Of a stretch of 64,000 nt of DNA, positions 8,634 to 16,618 are shown one piece after another. The position numbers were made by a program, and so were the translations under genes. The stretch is from Bacteroidota bacterium (GTDB lineage Bacteria; Bacteroidota; Bacteroidia; 2-12-FULL-35-15). Under the pieces are notes generated by a model, which had not been told where the DNA came from, made no database searches, and worked only from the letters and a program-made list of their open reading frames with translations. The DNA lies in contig CANJYB010000008.1 of assembly GCA_947479085.1 (NCBI GenBank), forward strand, positions 1 through 64,000, given 5' to 3'. Positions within the stretch are counted from its first letter, which is position 1. The number at the start of each line of letters is the position of its first letter.

Positions 8634-9257
8634 CTATTTTATCGTTGCTGAACCTTTTACAAGGTCATATAATTTCTTTGCATTCTCTTCACTATAAGTA
8701 CTTCCCGCTAAAAACATATTATCCATCGGGCGGGCATCCATTATAGAATAAATAGCTCCGTCTTTCTCCAGATAAAAAGCAAAATGTGCTTCCGGCTCAT
8801 ATTTATTGCCATTTGCTTCGTCTTTCATTTGCATGGAATATACAAAACCATTTGGCTCGTCCACTATTGCTTTACCATTCATATAAGAAGTAGTATTCGT
8901 AACACTCAAACTTTTATCAGAAGTAATTGCATCAGCCACACTGCTCGAAGCATTCATAGAAACTGTAATAGTATATGCTTTGTTCAACATAATATCAACT
9001 CCACCATTCCCGTTCTTTTCCATCTTTGCATCAGTTGGCACATTCATAGTTACATGAATCATTGGAGCAATAGTACTCAAATCAACCGGAGCCCAGCCTG
9101 TACCGTCAATAGTAATTTTTTCTGCAGCCGGTGCAGCACTTTCTGTTGTTGCTTCTGTTTTTACATCACTTGAACCTCCACATGAGCTCAATGAGATAAT
9201 AGCTACTGCAGAAAAGCAATAAAATAATTGATTGATTGATTTTTGTTTCATTAACAT
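8634..9257 (-). CDS. Lipoprotein of unknown function
   Basis: 207 residues. A lipoprotein signal peptide is clear: hydrophobic stretch then SLSSC with lipidated Cys26 followed by GGSS, so export and anchoring to a membrane are expected. A low-complexity Thr/Glu/Ala linker follows and then a single domain of about 150 residues rich in beta structure, with no catalytic motif I recognise. Two ATG starts two codons apart (9257 and 9251) are both plausible. It is monocistronic, converges on the LytTR gene with a shared terminator, and has a weak -7 box (minus strand TAnnTTTG, 7 of 8, near 9317-9324). Confidence 0.75.
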   Translation of the reverse strand: MLMKQKSINQLFYCFSAVAIISLSSCGGSSDVKTEATTESAAPAAEKITIDGTGWAPVDLSTIAPMIHVTMNVPTDAKMEKNGNGGVDIMLNKAYTITVSMNASSSVADAITSDKSLSVTNTTSYMNGKAIVDEPNGFVYSMQMKDEANGNKYEPEAHFAFYLEKDGAIYSIMDARPMDNMFLAGSTYSEENAKKLYDLVKGSATIK

Positions 9258-9873
9258 ACTTGTTCCTTTTGTTTATTATTATTTGTTTCTAATTATTAAA
9301 AAAAATTCCACCGGTTTACAAAAATGAAAAATGAAATGCCTCCTAATTATTATAACCCAAAACAACAACTCTAAGTACATTCCCGATTCATCTTAGCGAA
9401 CCGATGTAATTTTTCGGCAACAAAAGTAGATATTCCGTTTTCATTGCTTCTACCGTTAAAAAGGTTTTTAACACAATTCCATTTTATTACCTGTAAGAGC
9501 ATGAATAAGTGGATATAGTTTATTGATACGGAAGTTACTTTATCCTATTTCAGGTGGTTCAAAAAGGTTCTACCATTTAAAAATGTAACCTTTACATCCT
9601 TATATAGAGTTCGTAATAACCATATCGTTTTTTGAATACAAAACTGAATCATTTGGGGAACTATTCCTTTTGATGTGAGAACTATGGTTTTGGGTTGGGA
9701 TAATTTGTTTTTCTAAGGCTTATGAGCATTTCACCTGCGCTTATTATGATTTGGCGTCTCTCCTCTGCATAACTGTCCAACTCGCTGGGGTTTATGTTTA
9801 AAAAAAGTTGACTAGGTTACTCGTCCAAGCCACCCCAGGTAATAGTAAAACTGGAAGAAAGAAAAAAAATTAA
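9258..9873. other. Intergenic region without recognised feature
   Basis: About 600 bases between the start of the lipoprotein gene and the end of the histidine kinase operon. No convincing open frame, RNA gene or repeat family is visible; the first 70 bases hold the lipoprotein promoter. It is long for this genome and could contain decayed coding sequence or a small RNA that cannot be recognised by eye. Confidence 0.4.
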
Positions 9874-11130
9874 TTATGCAGGAATATAAATATCAAACGA
9901 TGCACCTTTCTTTAATTGACTTGTAGCAGTAATAACTCCATTATGGTTTTCTATTATTTTTTTAACAATTGCCAGCCCTATACCAGTGCCTCCATATACC
10001 TCTTTGCCATGAAGTTTTTGAAACACTTCAAAAATACGTTCGCTGAAATGTGGCTCGAAACCAATGCCATTGTCTTTAATAGTTATGTGGCAATAGTCTT
10101 TTACGAACGAAAGTTTTTTATTCTTTGCCGCACTTCCTTTTACTAAAATGCTCTTTATAAGTATATGCGATGGAATATCGGGTTGTGAAAACTTGAGAGC
10201 ATTGCTAATAAGATTGTACATAAGTTGGCGAAACTGAAACGGAATAATGTTAACAAAACCAAGTTCAGAAGCCTCTATGGTGGCCTTCTTTTCGAGAATA
10301 GTATCTTTTAACTCTGCTTTTACCTGATCAATAATGTTACTGAGTGATGTCTTTTCAAACTTAAGTTCGGTGGTAGTGATACGAGAAAAGGCAAGCAAAT
10401 CATCAATCAATTGCTGCATTCTTCCCGCAGCCATTTGCATTCGACCAAAATTATATTTACCGTCCTCAGATAGGTTTTTACTTTCGTTTTCCAGTATAAT
10501 GGTAACAAAGGTTTGTATTTTTCGCAGCGGTTCCTGCAAATCGTGGCTTGAAATATAGGTAAAGGCCAGCAGCTCTTTGTTAGCTATAATTAATTCGGCT
10601 GCCCGTTTTTCCTTTTCTTTATTTTGAAACAATAATTCTTTATTGGCAATAATAAGTTCTTCTGCCCTTTTTTCTTTTTCTTTGTTTTGAAAAAGTAATT
10701 CTTCATTGGCTATTATTAACTCCTCGGCTCGTTTTTCTTTTTCCTGATTTTGAAACAGCAATTCCTTATTGGCAATAATAAGTTCTCCAGCCCGCTTGCC
10801 TTTTTCTTCATCCTGAAATGCAAGTTCTATATTGGCAATACCTAACTCTTCGGCTCGTTTTCCTTTTTCTTCATCCTGGAATGCAAGTTCTATATTAGCA
10901 ATGCCCAACTCTGCAGCCCGTTTTCCCTTTTCTTCATCCTGAAACACAAGTTCTTTATTGGCAATACCCAATTCTGCTAATCGTTTTTCTTTTTCCTTCT
11001 TTAAAAAGGAAAGTTCTTTTTTTGCAATTACTAATTCCGCAGCTAGTTTTTCCTTTTCGCTTTTTTGAAAAACAAGTTCTTTTTGCGTATTGCTTAATTC
11101 TTCTACGTTTGATTTTATTTTTTTTGCCAT
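9874..11130 (-). CDS. Histidine kinase with long tandem-repeat coiled coil
   Basis: 418 residues, soluble, no transmembrane segment or PAS domain. Residues about 15-188 are eight and a bit copies of a 21-residue unit (IANKELLFQNKEKEKRAEEL with variations), forming a continuous coiled coil. It passes directly into a HisKA domain with phosphoacceptor His196 (TYISSHDLQEPLRKI) and a HATPase domain (NALKFS N box, DNGIGFEP G1, GTGIGLAIVKKI G2), so the catalytic part is complete. The SHDLQEPLRKI box is that of phytochrome-type/HWE-neighbour kinases common in Bacteroidota. It is the last gene of an operon after three single-domain receivers, which are its likely phosphoacceptor partners. The coiled coil presumably sets kinase geometry or binds another sensor. 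Confidence 0.88.
   Translation of the reverse strand: MAKKIKSNVEELSNTQKELVFQKSEKEKLAAELVIAKKELSFLKKEKEKRLAELGIANKELVFQDEEKGKRAAELGIANIELAFQDEEKGKRAEELGIANIELAFQDEEKGKRAGELIIANKELLFQNQEKEKRAEELIIANEELLFQNKEKEKRAEELIIANKELLFQNKEKEKRAAELIIANKELLAFTYISSHDLQEPLRKIQTFVTIILENESKNLSEDGKYNFGRMQMAAGRMQQLIDDLLAFSRITTTELKFEKTSLSNIIDQVKAELKDTILEKKATIEASELGFVNIIPFQFRQLMYNLISNALKFSQPDIPSHILIKSILVKGSAAKNKKLSFVKDYCHITIKDNGIGFEPHFSERIFEVFQKLHGKEVYGGTGIGLAIVKKIIENHNGVITATSQLKKGASFDIYIPA
10563..11088 (-). repeat. 63-bp tandem coding repeats
   Basis: Eight consecutive 63-bp units in the kinase gene encode 21-residue coiled-coil repeats. Units 3-5 share the variant FQDEEKGKRA and units 6-8 the variant FQN.EKEKRA, which suggests two rounds of unit duplication. 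Confidence 0.85.
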
Positions 11131-11165
11131 ATTTTCACTTTTATTAATTAATCATGTTACAGCTT

Positions 11166-11642
11166 TCACCCCTTTTGCAAAGAGATTACAAAGTTTTCCC
11201 TGGTTCGTTCAGGGGTGTTTCCGTTAGCTATAAAGCTAACCGTCTTCCGTATTATTTTTTTGAGTTGTGAAAATTCAGCGGGCTTGCGAATAAAATAATG
11301 TGCACCGTTTTGGTAAAGATTATTCACTACTTCTTTTTCATACGAAGTGGAAAATACTATTACCGGTAACTTTTTCAACTTGTTGCTTTGTTGTATTTCT
11401 GATAAACATTCGCTGCCGTTTTTGCGTGGCATATTCAGGTCAAGAAACAGCATATCCGGAAGAGGTAAGGATTTTAGCCCGTTTAGTTTATTAATGCTCG
11501 ACAGAAGTTGCATCAGTTGTTCGCCATTTTGCAAAGTGGTAAGCAGTGTTGGTATGTTAAAATCTATTAAGGCCTGTTTAAAAAAAGTGCAATCGTCCAT
11601 GTCGTCATCTGCCAGTAATATGTTTAGTGGTTTTATACTCAC
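11166..11642 (-). CDS. Single-domain response regulator (CheY-like)
   Basis: 158 residues, one receiver domain only, no output domain. Acidic pocket Asp12-Asp13-Asp14, phosphoacceptor Asp68 in LFLDLNMPRKNG, Thr/Ser in VFSTSYEKE and Lys in IRKPAEF. Starts with GTG at 11642 and overlaps the stop of the preceding receiver gene by four bases (GTGA), so it is translationally coupled. Such receivers with the MPRKNGSECL signature act as phosphorelay intermediates for the HisKA kinase encoded 35 bases downstream. A short Arg-rich tail (NTPERTRENF) is specific to this copy. Confidence 0.9.
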   Translation of the reverse strand: MSIKPLNILLADDDMDDCTFFKQALIDFNIPTLLTTLQNGEQLMQLLSSINKLNGLKSLPLPDMLFLDLNMPRKNGSECLSEIQQSNKLKKLPVIVFSTSYEKEVVNNLYQNGAHYFIRKPAEFSQLKKIIRKTVSFIANGNTPERTRENFVISLQKG

Positions 11643-12082
11643 GCGTTCAGTATATATTTCACTTTACTTGCAGGTACCATTTTATCGTCTGCAATAGGAA
11701 GCGCATGGCTAATTACTTGTTTTAGTTCTGAAAAATCGCTGGGTTTGTGAATATATACGTGTGCACCGCTTTTAAACAGCATACTTATTTCCTGAGAATC
11801 ATTCGATGTCGAAAACATTACCACGGATAGTAGTTTAAGCTTTTCATTGCATTGTATTCCCTGCAAACATTCCAGCCCGTTTTTGCCCGGCATATTAATA
11901 TCCAGAAAAAGAATATCGGGTAGTTGTTCCGAATTTTCTGAAAGGTAGGCCATCAGTGCTTCCCCATCATTAACTGTAATAAGGTTTGCGGAGACCTCTA
12001 TTTCTTTTAATGCCTTGTCAAAGAAATAACGATCATCCTTGTCATCATCTGCTAATAAAATGTTACGTTGCTTTGTTTTCAT
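11639..12082 (-). CDS. Single-domain response regulator (CheY-like)
   Basis: 147 residues, a receiver domain alone. Acidic residues Asp12-Asp13-Asp14, phosphoacceptor Asp61 in LFLDINMPGKNG, Ser/Thr in MFSTSNDSQE and Lys in IHKPSDF. It is the middle of three tandem paralogues; its TGA overlaps the GTG of the next. The three proteins share the LADDDKDD..FF.KAL N-terminus and the G.EC L..IQ segment after the phosphosite, so they arose by tandem duplication. Confidence 0.9.
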   Translation of the reverse strand: MKTKQRNILLADDDKDDRYFFDKALKEIEVSANLITVNDGEALMAYLSENSEQLPDILFLDINMPGKNGLECLQGIQCNEKLKLLSVVMFSTSNDSQEISMLFKSGAHVYIHKPSDFSELKQVISHALPIADDKMVPASKVKYILNA

Positions 12083-12091
12083 TTATTTTTG

Positions 12092-12544
12092 TTATTGGTT
12101 ATCACCTGTCATTTTTCTATCTATCAGTTCGGTAAGCTTTGTATGAATTATTTGCCTTAGTTCAGTATAATTAAAAGGTTTGCGAATGTATTCCAATGCT
12201 CCCATGTTAGTAAGCGTTTTGCTCATCGTTTCTTCAAAATGAATATTCCTGGGTATGGAAGTGGTTAATACAATGACAGGAAGATTTTTTAATTGTTCAT
12301 TTTGTTTTATTTCTATCAGGCATTCGAACCCGTTTTTGCGAGGCATACTGAGGTCCAGAAAAAGAAGAACAGGAAAAAATTCGTGATCAGTGGTTATGTA
12401 CTGCATCAGTTCTTCTCCATCATTCACAATGGTAAGTCGTGTTGAAATTGGAATTTCGGCCAATGCTTTTTTAAAGAAATAAATATCGTCCTTATCGTCT
12501 TCTGCGAGCAGAATAAACAGTGGTGCTTTGTGTGTGGTGTTCAT
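12092..12544 (-). CDS. Single-domain response regulator (CheY-like)
   Basis: 150 residues from ATG 12544; a receiver domain with Asp pocket (AEDDKDD), phosphoacceptor Asp64 in LFLDLSMPRKNG, Thr in VLTTSIPRN and Lys in IRKPFNY. It has an insertion of about six residues after the fourth strand compared with its two neighbours. First gene of the operon 12544-9874; the next receiver starts 9 bases after its stop. A longer TTG start at 12553 is unlikely because that TTG belongs to a near-consensus -7 box (minus strand AACCTTTG, 12551-12558), which would put the transcript start within a few bases of the ATG. Confidence 0.88.
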   Translation of the reverse strand: MNTTHKAPLFILLAEDDKDDIYFFKKALAEIPISTRLTIVNDGEELMQYITTDHEFFPVLLFLDLSMPRKNGFECLIEIKQNEQLKNLPVIVLTTSIPRNIHFEETMSKTLTNMGALEYIRKPFNYTELRQIIHTKLTELIDRKMTGDNQ

Positions 12545-12553
12545 AATTGGCAA

Positions 12554-12890
12554 AGGTTGATTTTGTGAGCATGGGGCCTGTTGTTTAATTAATTCAAAAA
12601 CTTACACAATTCACACATTGCTCCCTTTTTCCCAGCAGGTGATGGCGTGTTTCTCCTGAGCCGATTATTCAATAGCGTCTCGCCAAAAAACATAAAACTT
12701 CTTTCAATCATTCTATTTCCACTTTTTTGTCAAAGTAAACAAATATGCCTTTGACCATTGCATTAAAAAGGAGTGACCTTACCCTATAGCTCGTTCTAAG
12801 AAACAATCGAAGTGTCAATGGATTTCAATTTTCCTCATTACCTCTCACCTAAACCATCAACTTGTTGCTTTTTTAGCTTTTCTTAATTCA
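12554..12890. other. Intergenic region
   Basis: No gene recognised. It separates the receiver operon promoter from the 42-bp palindrome array that starts at 12891. Confidence 0.4.
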
Positions 12891-13420
12891 GGAATAGGGC
12901 AAGACATGTGTCTTGACACATTCCTAAGTTAGGGAATGGGCTAAGACAAGTGTCCGAGAATATTCCCTTATTCGACATAACGCCAAGACAAGTGTCTTGA
13001 CGAATTCCTTAGTTGGGGAATGGGCCAAGACAAGTGTCCGAGACTATTCCCTTATTCGACATAACGCCAAGACAAGTGTCTTGACGCATTCCTTAGTTGG
13101 GGAATGGGCTAAGACAAGTGTCCGAGACTATTCCCTTATTCGACATAAGGCCAAAACAAGTGTCTTGACGCATTCCTTAGTTGGGGAATGGGCCAAGACA
13201 AGTGTCCGAGACCATTCCCTTATTCGACATAAGGCCAAGACAAGTGTCTTGACGCATTCCTTAGTTGGGGAATGGGCTAAGACAAGTGTTCGAGACTATT
13301 CCCTTATTCGACATAAGGCCAAGACAAGTGTCCGAGCCTTATATTAATTAAGGAATGGGGCAAATGAACCTATTTGCCCTTATGTCCAATTGGGGAACGA
13401 GGCAAATGAACCTATTTGCC
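12891..13420. repeat. Array of 13 palindromic units at 42-bp spacing
   Basis: Eleven copies of a core AAGACAAGTGTC begin at 12901, 12943, 12985, 13027, 13069, 13111, 13153, 13195, 13237, 13279 and 13321, exactly 42 bases apart. Two forms alternate (followed by TTGAC or by CGAG), so the longer period is 84 bases. Each unit is an extended inverted repeat: GGAAT..GGC on the left, GCC/..CATTCC on the right, about 34 bases long, as in 12891-12924. Two final units keep the framework and spacing but carry a different palindromic core, GGCAAATGAACCTATTTGCC, at 13359-13378 and 13401-13420. No coding capacity other than an artefact of a period divisible by three. No spacer diversity, so not CRISPR. Confidence 0.92.
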
Positions 13421-13560
13421 ATATTCTGAATTTCGTAAGTCTGTAAAAATGGATTTTTTACTAAGAAAAGTGGTTGTTAGATTTAACCTGAAAAATAAAA
13501 ACAAATAAAAAAAAGAGGAAACATAACCGGTAACCATTTCAGAAGAATCATACCCCTCTC

Positions 13561-16536
13561 CTACTCGATCACATTAATATTGCCAATCCGTTTTACTGAT
13601 TTTTTATCATTAAAGGTGCAATACACCACATATACATATACCCCGAGCGGCACAGGTATGCGGTTAATGGTGCCATCCCAACCCTTGGATTTATCAATAC
13701 TTTCAAATATCAGTTCGCCCCAGCGGTTAAATACCTGCATGTGGATATCGTGAATATTGATACCATATACATAAAACACTTCGTTTCTATCATTGCCGTT
13801 CGGGGTAATGGTATTGGGAATGTATAATTCATCTTCGCCCGGCAATACGGTGATGGTAAAGTAATCGGTACTTACACAGCCGTTGGTATCTGTTCCGGTA
13901 AGGGTATAAGTGGTAGTGGTAAGTGGTGTAACAACAGGGTTTGGGCAGGCGGTACAGGATATTTCGCTGCTGTTGGAACCCGACCATACATACGAACTGC
14001 CACCTGCAGCATAAAGCTGAACGGAAGTTCCGCCCGTTACAGTAGTATCATTATTAGGAGTAGTAATAACAGGCAATGGATTTACAAAAACAATGGCGGT
14101 ATCGTTAGCAGTGCCACAGGCAGTACTTCCGGTAACGTAAAAAGTGGTGGTAACGGCAGGTGAAACAACAATGGAAGCATTGGTACTGTTGGTGCCTCCG
14201 CTCCATACATACGTGTTAGCACCGGTTGCAGTAAGGGTGGTACTTTCGCCAACACAAATGGTTTGATTACCCGCAACCGTAGGCACAGGAAAGGCAGCCA
14301 CAGCAATGGTTACACTGTCCCAATCGGTACATAGGCCTGAACCAACTGTCAGGGTATAAGTGGTGGTAGCAGCCGGAGATACGGTGATGGTGGAGTTAGT
14401 AGAAGTACTTCCCCCGCTCCACTGGTAAGGAGGCCCACCCGAACCGGTAAGAGTAACGGGTTGTCCGCCACAAATAAAAGTACCTGTATTGGCAATACTG
14501 GCAGTAGGTTGCGGAGCAGCTGTAGCGGTAACAGTGGCAGTACCTCCGGCACAGCCATTGGCTGTAGGTGTTACCGTATAGGTGACTACTCCTCCATTGG
14601 CAATATTATCCGTAATATTTCCTGTCCCATTATTAAGGTTGCTTCCCGTCCATGCAAAAGTGGCAGTGGCCACACAGGAAGTAAGCGGTATGGTGACAGG
14701 AGTTCCGGCACAAACGTTAACATTGGTGGCCTGCACATCAGGTGCAGGGTTTATGGTAATATTTTTAGGAGTTAAACCAGCAACAGTATTTCCACAAACA
14801 TCCACAATGGATGGTGGAGGAACAGCAAGTGTCTGGGTAGCTCCACAATAGGTAGGACATCCGGGTATGGTTAATAATATGGTATCTGTACCGCTGCTAT
14901 TACATCCGCTGGAAGATTGCCCGTAAGTAATACTTCCGGCAGCCCAAGGATGGGTGAGCGTATAAGGTGGCACACCATAATTGGTAATGGCCCGGAGTTT
15001 AATGGTACAACTGTCTGAACAAACAGGTGAAGGAAAAACGAACCATTGGGCCTGGGTAGTTTCAACTGTATGTCCTATAAAAAAACAATGAAACCTCCAT
15101 GGGCTGTTGGGGCTGTAATACACATAACTCAAATTGCAACCAGGCCCCAGGAAAGCCATGCGGGAAAAGTGATGAGACAAATAAAAGGACTGCGTATTGC
15201 AGGAAGGCATAAAACAACAACCCAAATAGGATTTTAAATCAGCACTATCCAGGTATGCATATCCTGCAGAATCTGCTCCCACTCCACCGGCTACATATAC
15301 GGGGGTAGTTCCGCATACATCGTTGAGGTACATTTTCCCCCAAATCATTTGTATAGGCTGAATAGGATTTACAAGGTCGGCATAATAACTGTCCCAGACT
15401 ATAAAGTTAGTAACGGTAATATTTGCAGGAACTGTAACCAGCATACTATCCGAAGACCAGTTAGGAAACTGGCAACTTGGCAACCAGCCAATGGGATAAG
15501 TGAAAGGTCCAATAACAGGAGGATACCAAGAATACGGCCCGAACACAACAGGGTCGATAGTAACAGGGAAAGCACGGGAAGCATCATTCAGCCATGCATT
15601 GGGAACTATGAGTTGCAAAATGGTTTTATTGTTTTCAAACATCAGGTTGTATTTGCCTGCCATAAAGGCCATTTTTTTATCATAATACACAGGAGTTTTT
15701 AACTGAGCCTGCACCCTTCCTGCTGCATCCATCACCACATATTCGTCCATGTCTTCCTCGCTTATCCTTGGCACTCCTTCCATAGCAAACGGAACAGGTT
15801 TTGGATTTCGCCTGATGGAATACCCCTCCGGTAAATTTATCTCTTCCGAAAAAACAAGATTTTGTTGCGAAGTGGAAACCGGTTGATGAATAATGTAATC
15901 GGTTTCTATCATATTTTCATTGAACAGAATTTTTTTGTCAATAAAAGGAACAACATTTCGGGCATACATGCCATCTTTACCTACAGTATAATCAGCAAGG
16001 TTAATTTCCTGGTTATTTATTTTACAATTGGAATTGAATTCAAAAGTCTTTTCGTAAAGTGAAATTTCTGTGCTTCCATTTCTGTTAAGAAAAGCTGGGA
16101 ACTCCTGTCTTTGGGCTTCCCAGCCATTTACGCACGAAGAAAGTTTAGGGTATAATGGTTGAAGTTGTTTATTCCGGTCATAATAATTGATGCTCTCCAA
16201 GGCGCTTTCCACCACCACCTGCCCGTCATCCGAAATGTATGTGCGCGATTTCAAAGTACGTTTGCTGAGGTCTTCAGTGCAATGTTTTTTATCCAAAGGA
16301 AATTTATCAGGAAAGAAATCTGAAGTGGTTTCTCTCTCAGAAACAGCAGAAGGATTTAATGAAGAATACATACCGGATAAGCGGGGATTATAATGCCCCA
16401 CTTTTAAGCGTGCTTCACTTTCCTGGGAAAAAGACAAAGGAACTATTCCTGAAATAAAAAAACAGGAAAGCAGCAAAACAAAAAAGTATGATTTCCTTTT
16501 AACAGGAGTATTAATTATGTATGTAAGGAACTTCAT
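13561..16536 (-). CDS. T9SS type B sorting-domain surface protein with Ig-like repeats
   Basis: 991 residues from ATG 16536 (a TTG 7 codons earlier is less likely). N-terminal positively charged stretch and a hydrophobic signal segment ending LSFSQ. Residues about 40-340 form an unassigned domain with a PVSTSQQN and TIDPVVFGPY segment reminiscent of the N-terminal part of secreted repeat proteins; a Cys-rich middle follows, then three or four Ig-like CHU repeats (ICGGQPVTLTGSG, ICVGESTTLTATGANTYVW). The last 85 residues are the gliding-motility-associated C-terminal (CHU_C) domain, with PNTITPNGNDRNEVF, MQVFNRWGELIF and GWDGT motifs: the type B signal for T9SS export to the cell surface. It is preceded by a terminator after the similar gene upstream, so it is probably transcribed separately. 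Role: likely adhesin or surface-layer component. Confidence 0.85.
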   Translation of the reverse strand: MKFLTYIINTPVKRKSYFFVLLLSCFFISGIVPLSFSQESEARLKVGHYNPRLSGMYSSLNPSAVSERETTSDFFPDKFPLDKKHCTEDLSKRTLKSRTYISDDGQVVVESALESINYYDRNKQLQPLYPKLSSCVNGWEAQRQEFPAFLNRNGSTEISLYEKTFEFNSNCKINNQEINLADYTVGKDGMYARNVVPFIDKKILFNENMIETDYIIHQPVSTSQQNLVFSEEINLPEGYSIRRNPKPVPFAMEGVPRISEEDMDEYVVMDAAGRVQAQLKTPVYYDKKMAFMAGKYNLMFENNKTILQLIVPNAWLNDASRAFPVTIDPVVFGPYSWYPPVIGPFTYPIGWLPSCQFPNWSSDSMLVTVPANITVTNFIVWDSYYADLVNPIQPIQMIWGKMYLNDVCGTTPVYVAGGVGADSAGYAYLDSADLKSYLGCCFMPSCNTQSFYLSHHFSRMAFLGPGCNLSYVYYSPNSPWRFHCFFIGHTVETTQAQWFVFPSPVCSDSCTIKLRAITNYGVPPYTLTHPWAAGSITYGQSSSGCNSSGTDTILLTIPGCPTYCGATQTLAVPPPSIVDVCGNTVAGLTPKNITINPAPDVQATNVNVCAGTPVTIPLTSCVATATFAWTGSNLNNGTGNITDNIANGGVVTYTVTPTANGCAGGTATVTATAAPQPTASIANTGTFICGGQPVTLTGSGGPPYQWSGGSTSTNSTITVSPAATTTYTLTVGSGLCTDWDSVTIAVAAFPVPTVAGNQTICVGESTTLTATGANTYVWSGGTNSTNASIVVSPAVTTTFYVTGSTACGTANDTAIVFVNPLPVITTPNNDTTVTGGTSVQLYAAGGSSYVWSGSNSSEISCTACPNPVVTPLTTTTYTLTGTDTNGCVSTDYFTITVLPGEDELYIPNTITPNGNDRNEVFYVYGINIHDIHMQVFNRWGELIFESIDKSKGWDGTINRIPVPLGVYVYVVYCTFNDKKSVKRIGNINVIE

Positions 16537-16572
16537 TAATGTTGTACGATGTTTCAATCACAAAAAAACAAT

Positions 16573-16611
16573 CTGATTTATTCTCCATTAAACAAAAGGA
16601 GAACAAATCAG
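16573..16611 (-). terminator. Intrinsic terminator
   Basis: Arms CTGATTTATTCTCC (16573-16586) and GGAGAACAAATCAG (16598-16611) pair at 13 of 14 positions; on the minus strand the stem is followed by TTGTTTTTTTG. It ends the transcript of the 999-residue surface protein. Confidence 0.75.
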
Positions 16612-16618
16612 GTTTAAA

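Noticed and set aside
12997-13347. Open frame of 116 codons with AKTSV-type repeats
   Set aside because: It lies inside the 42-bp palindrome array; the frame stays open only because 42 and 84 are divisible by three, starts with TTG, and has no gene-like context.
12891-13420. CRISPR array
   Set aside because: Units are contiguous with nearly identical inter-core sequence, so there are no diverse spacers; no cas genes are nearby.
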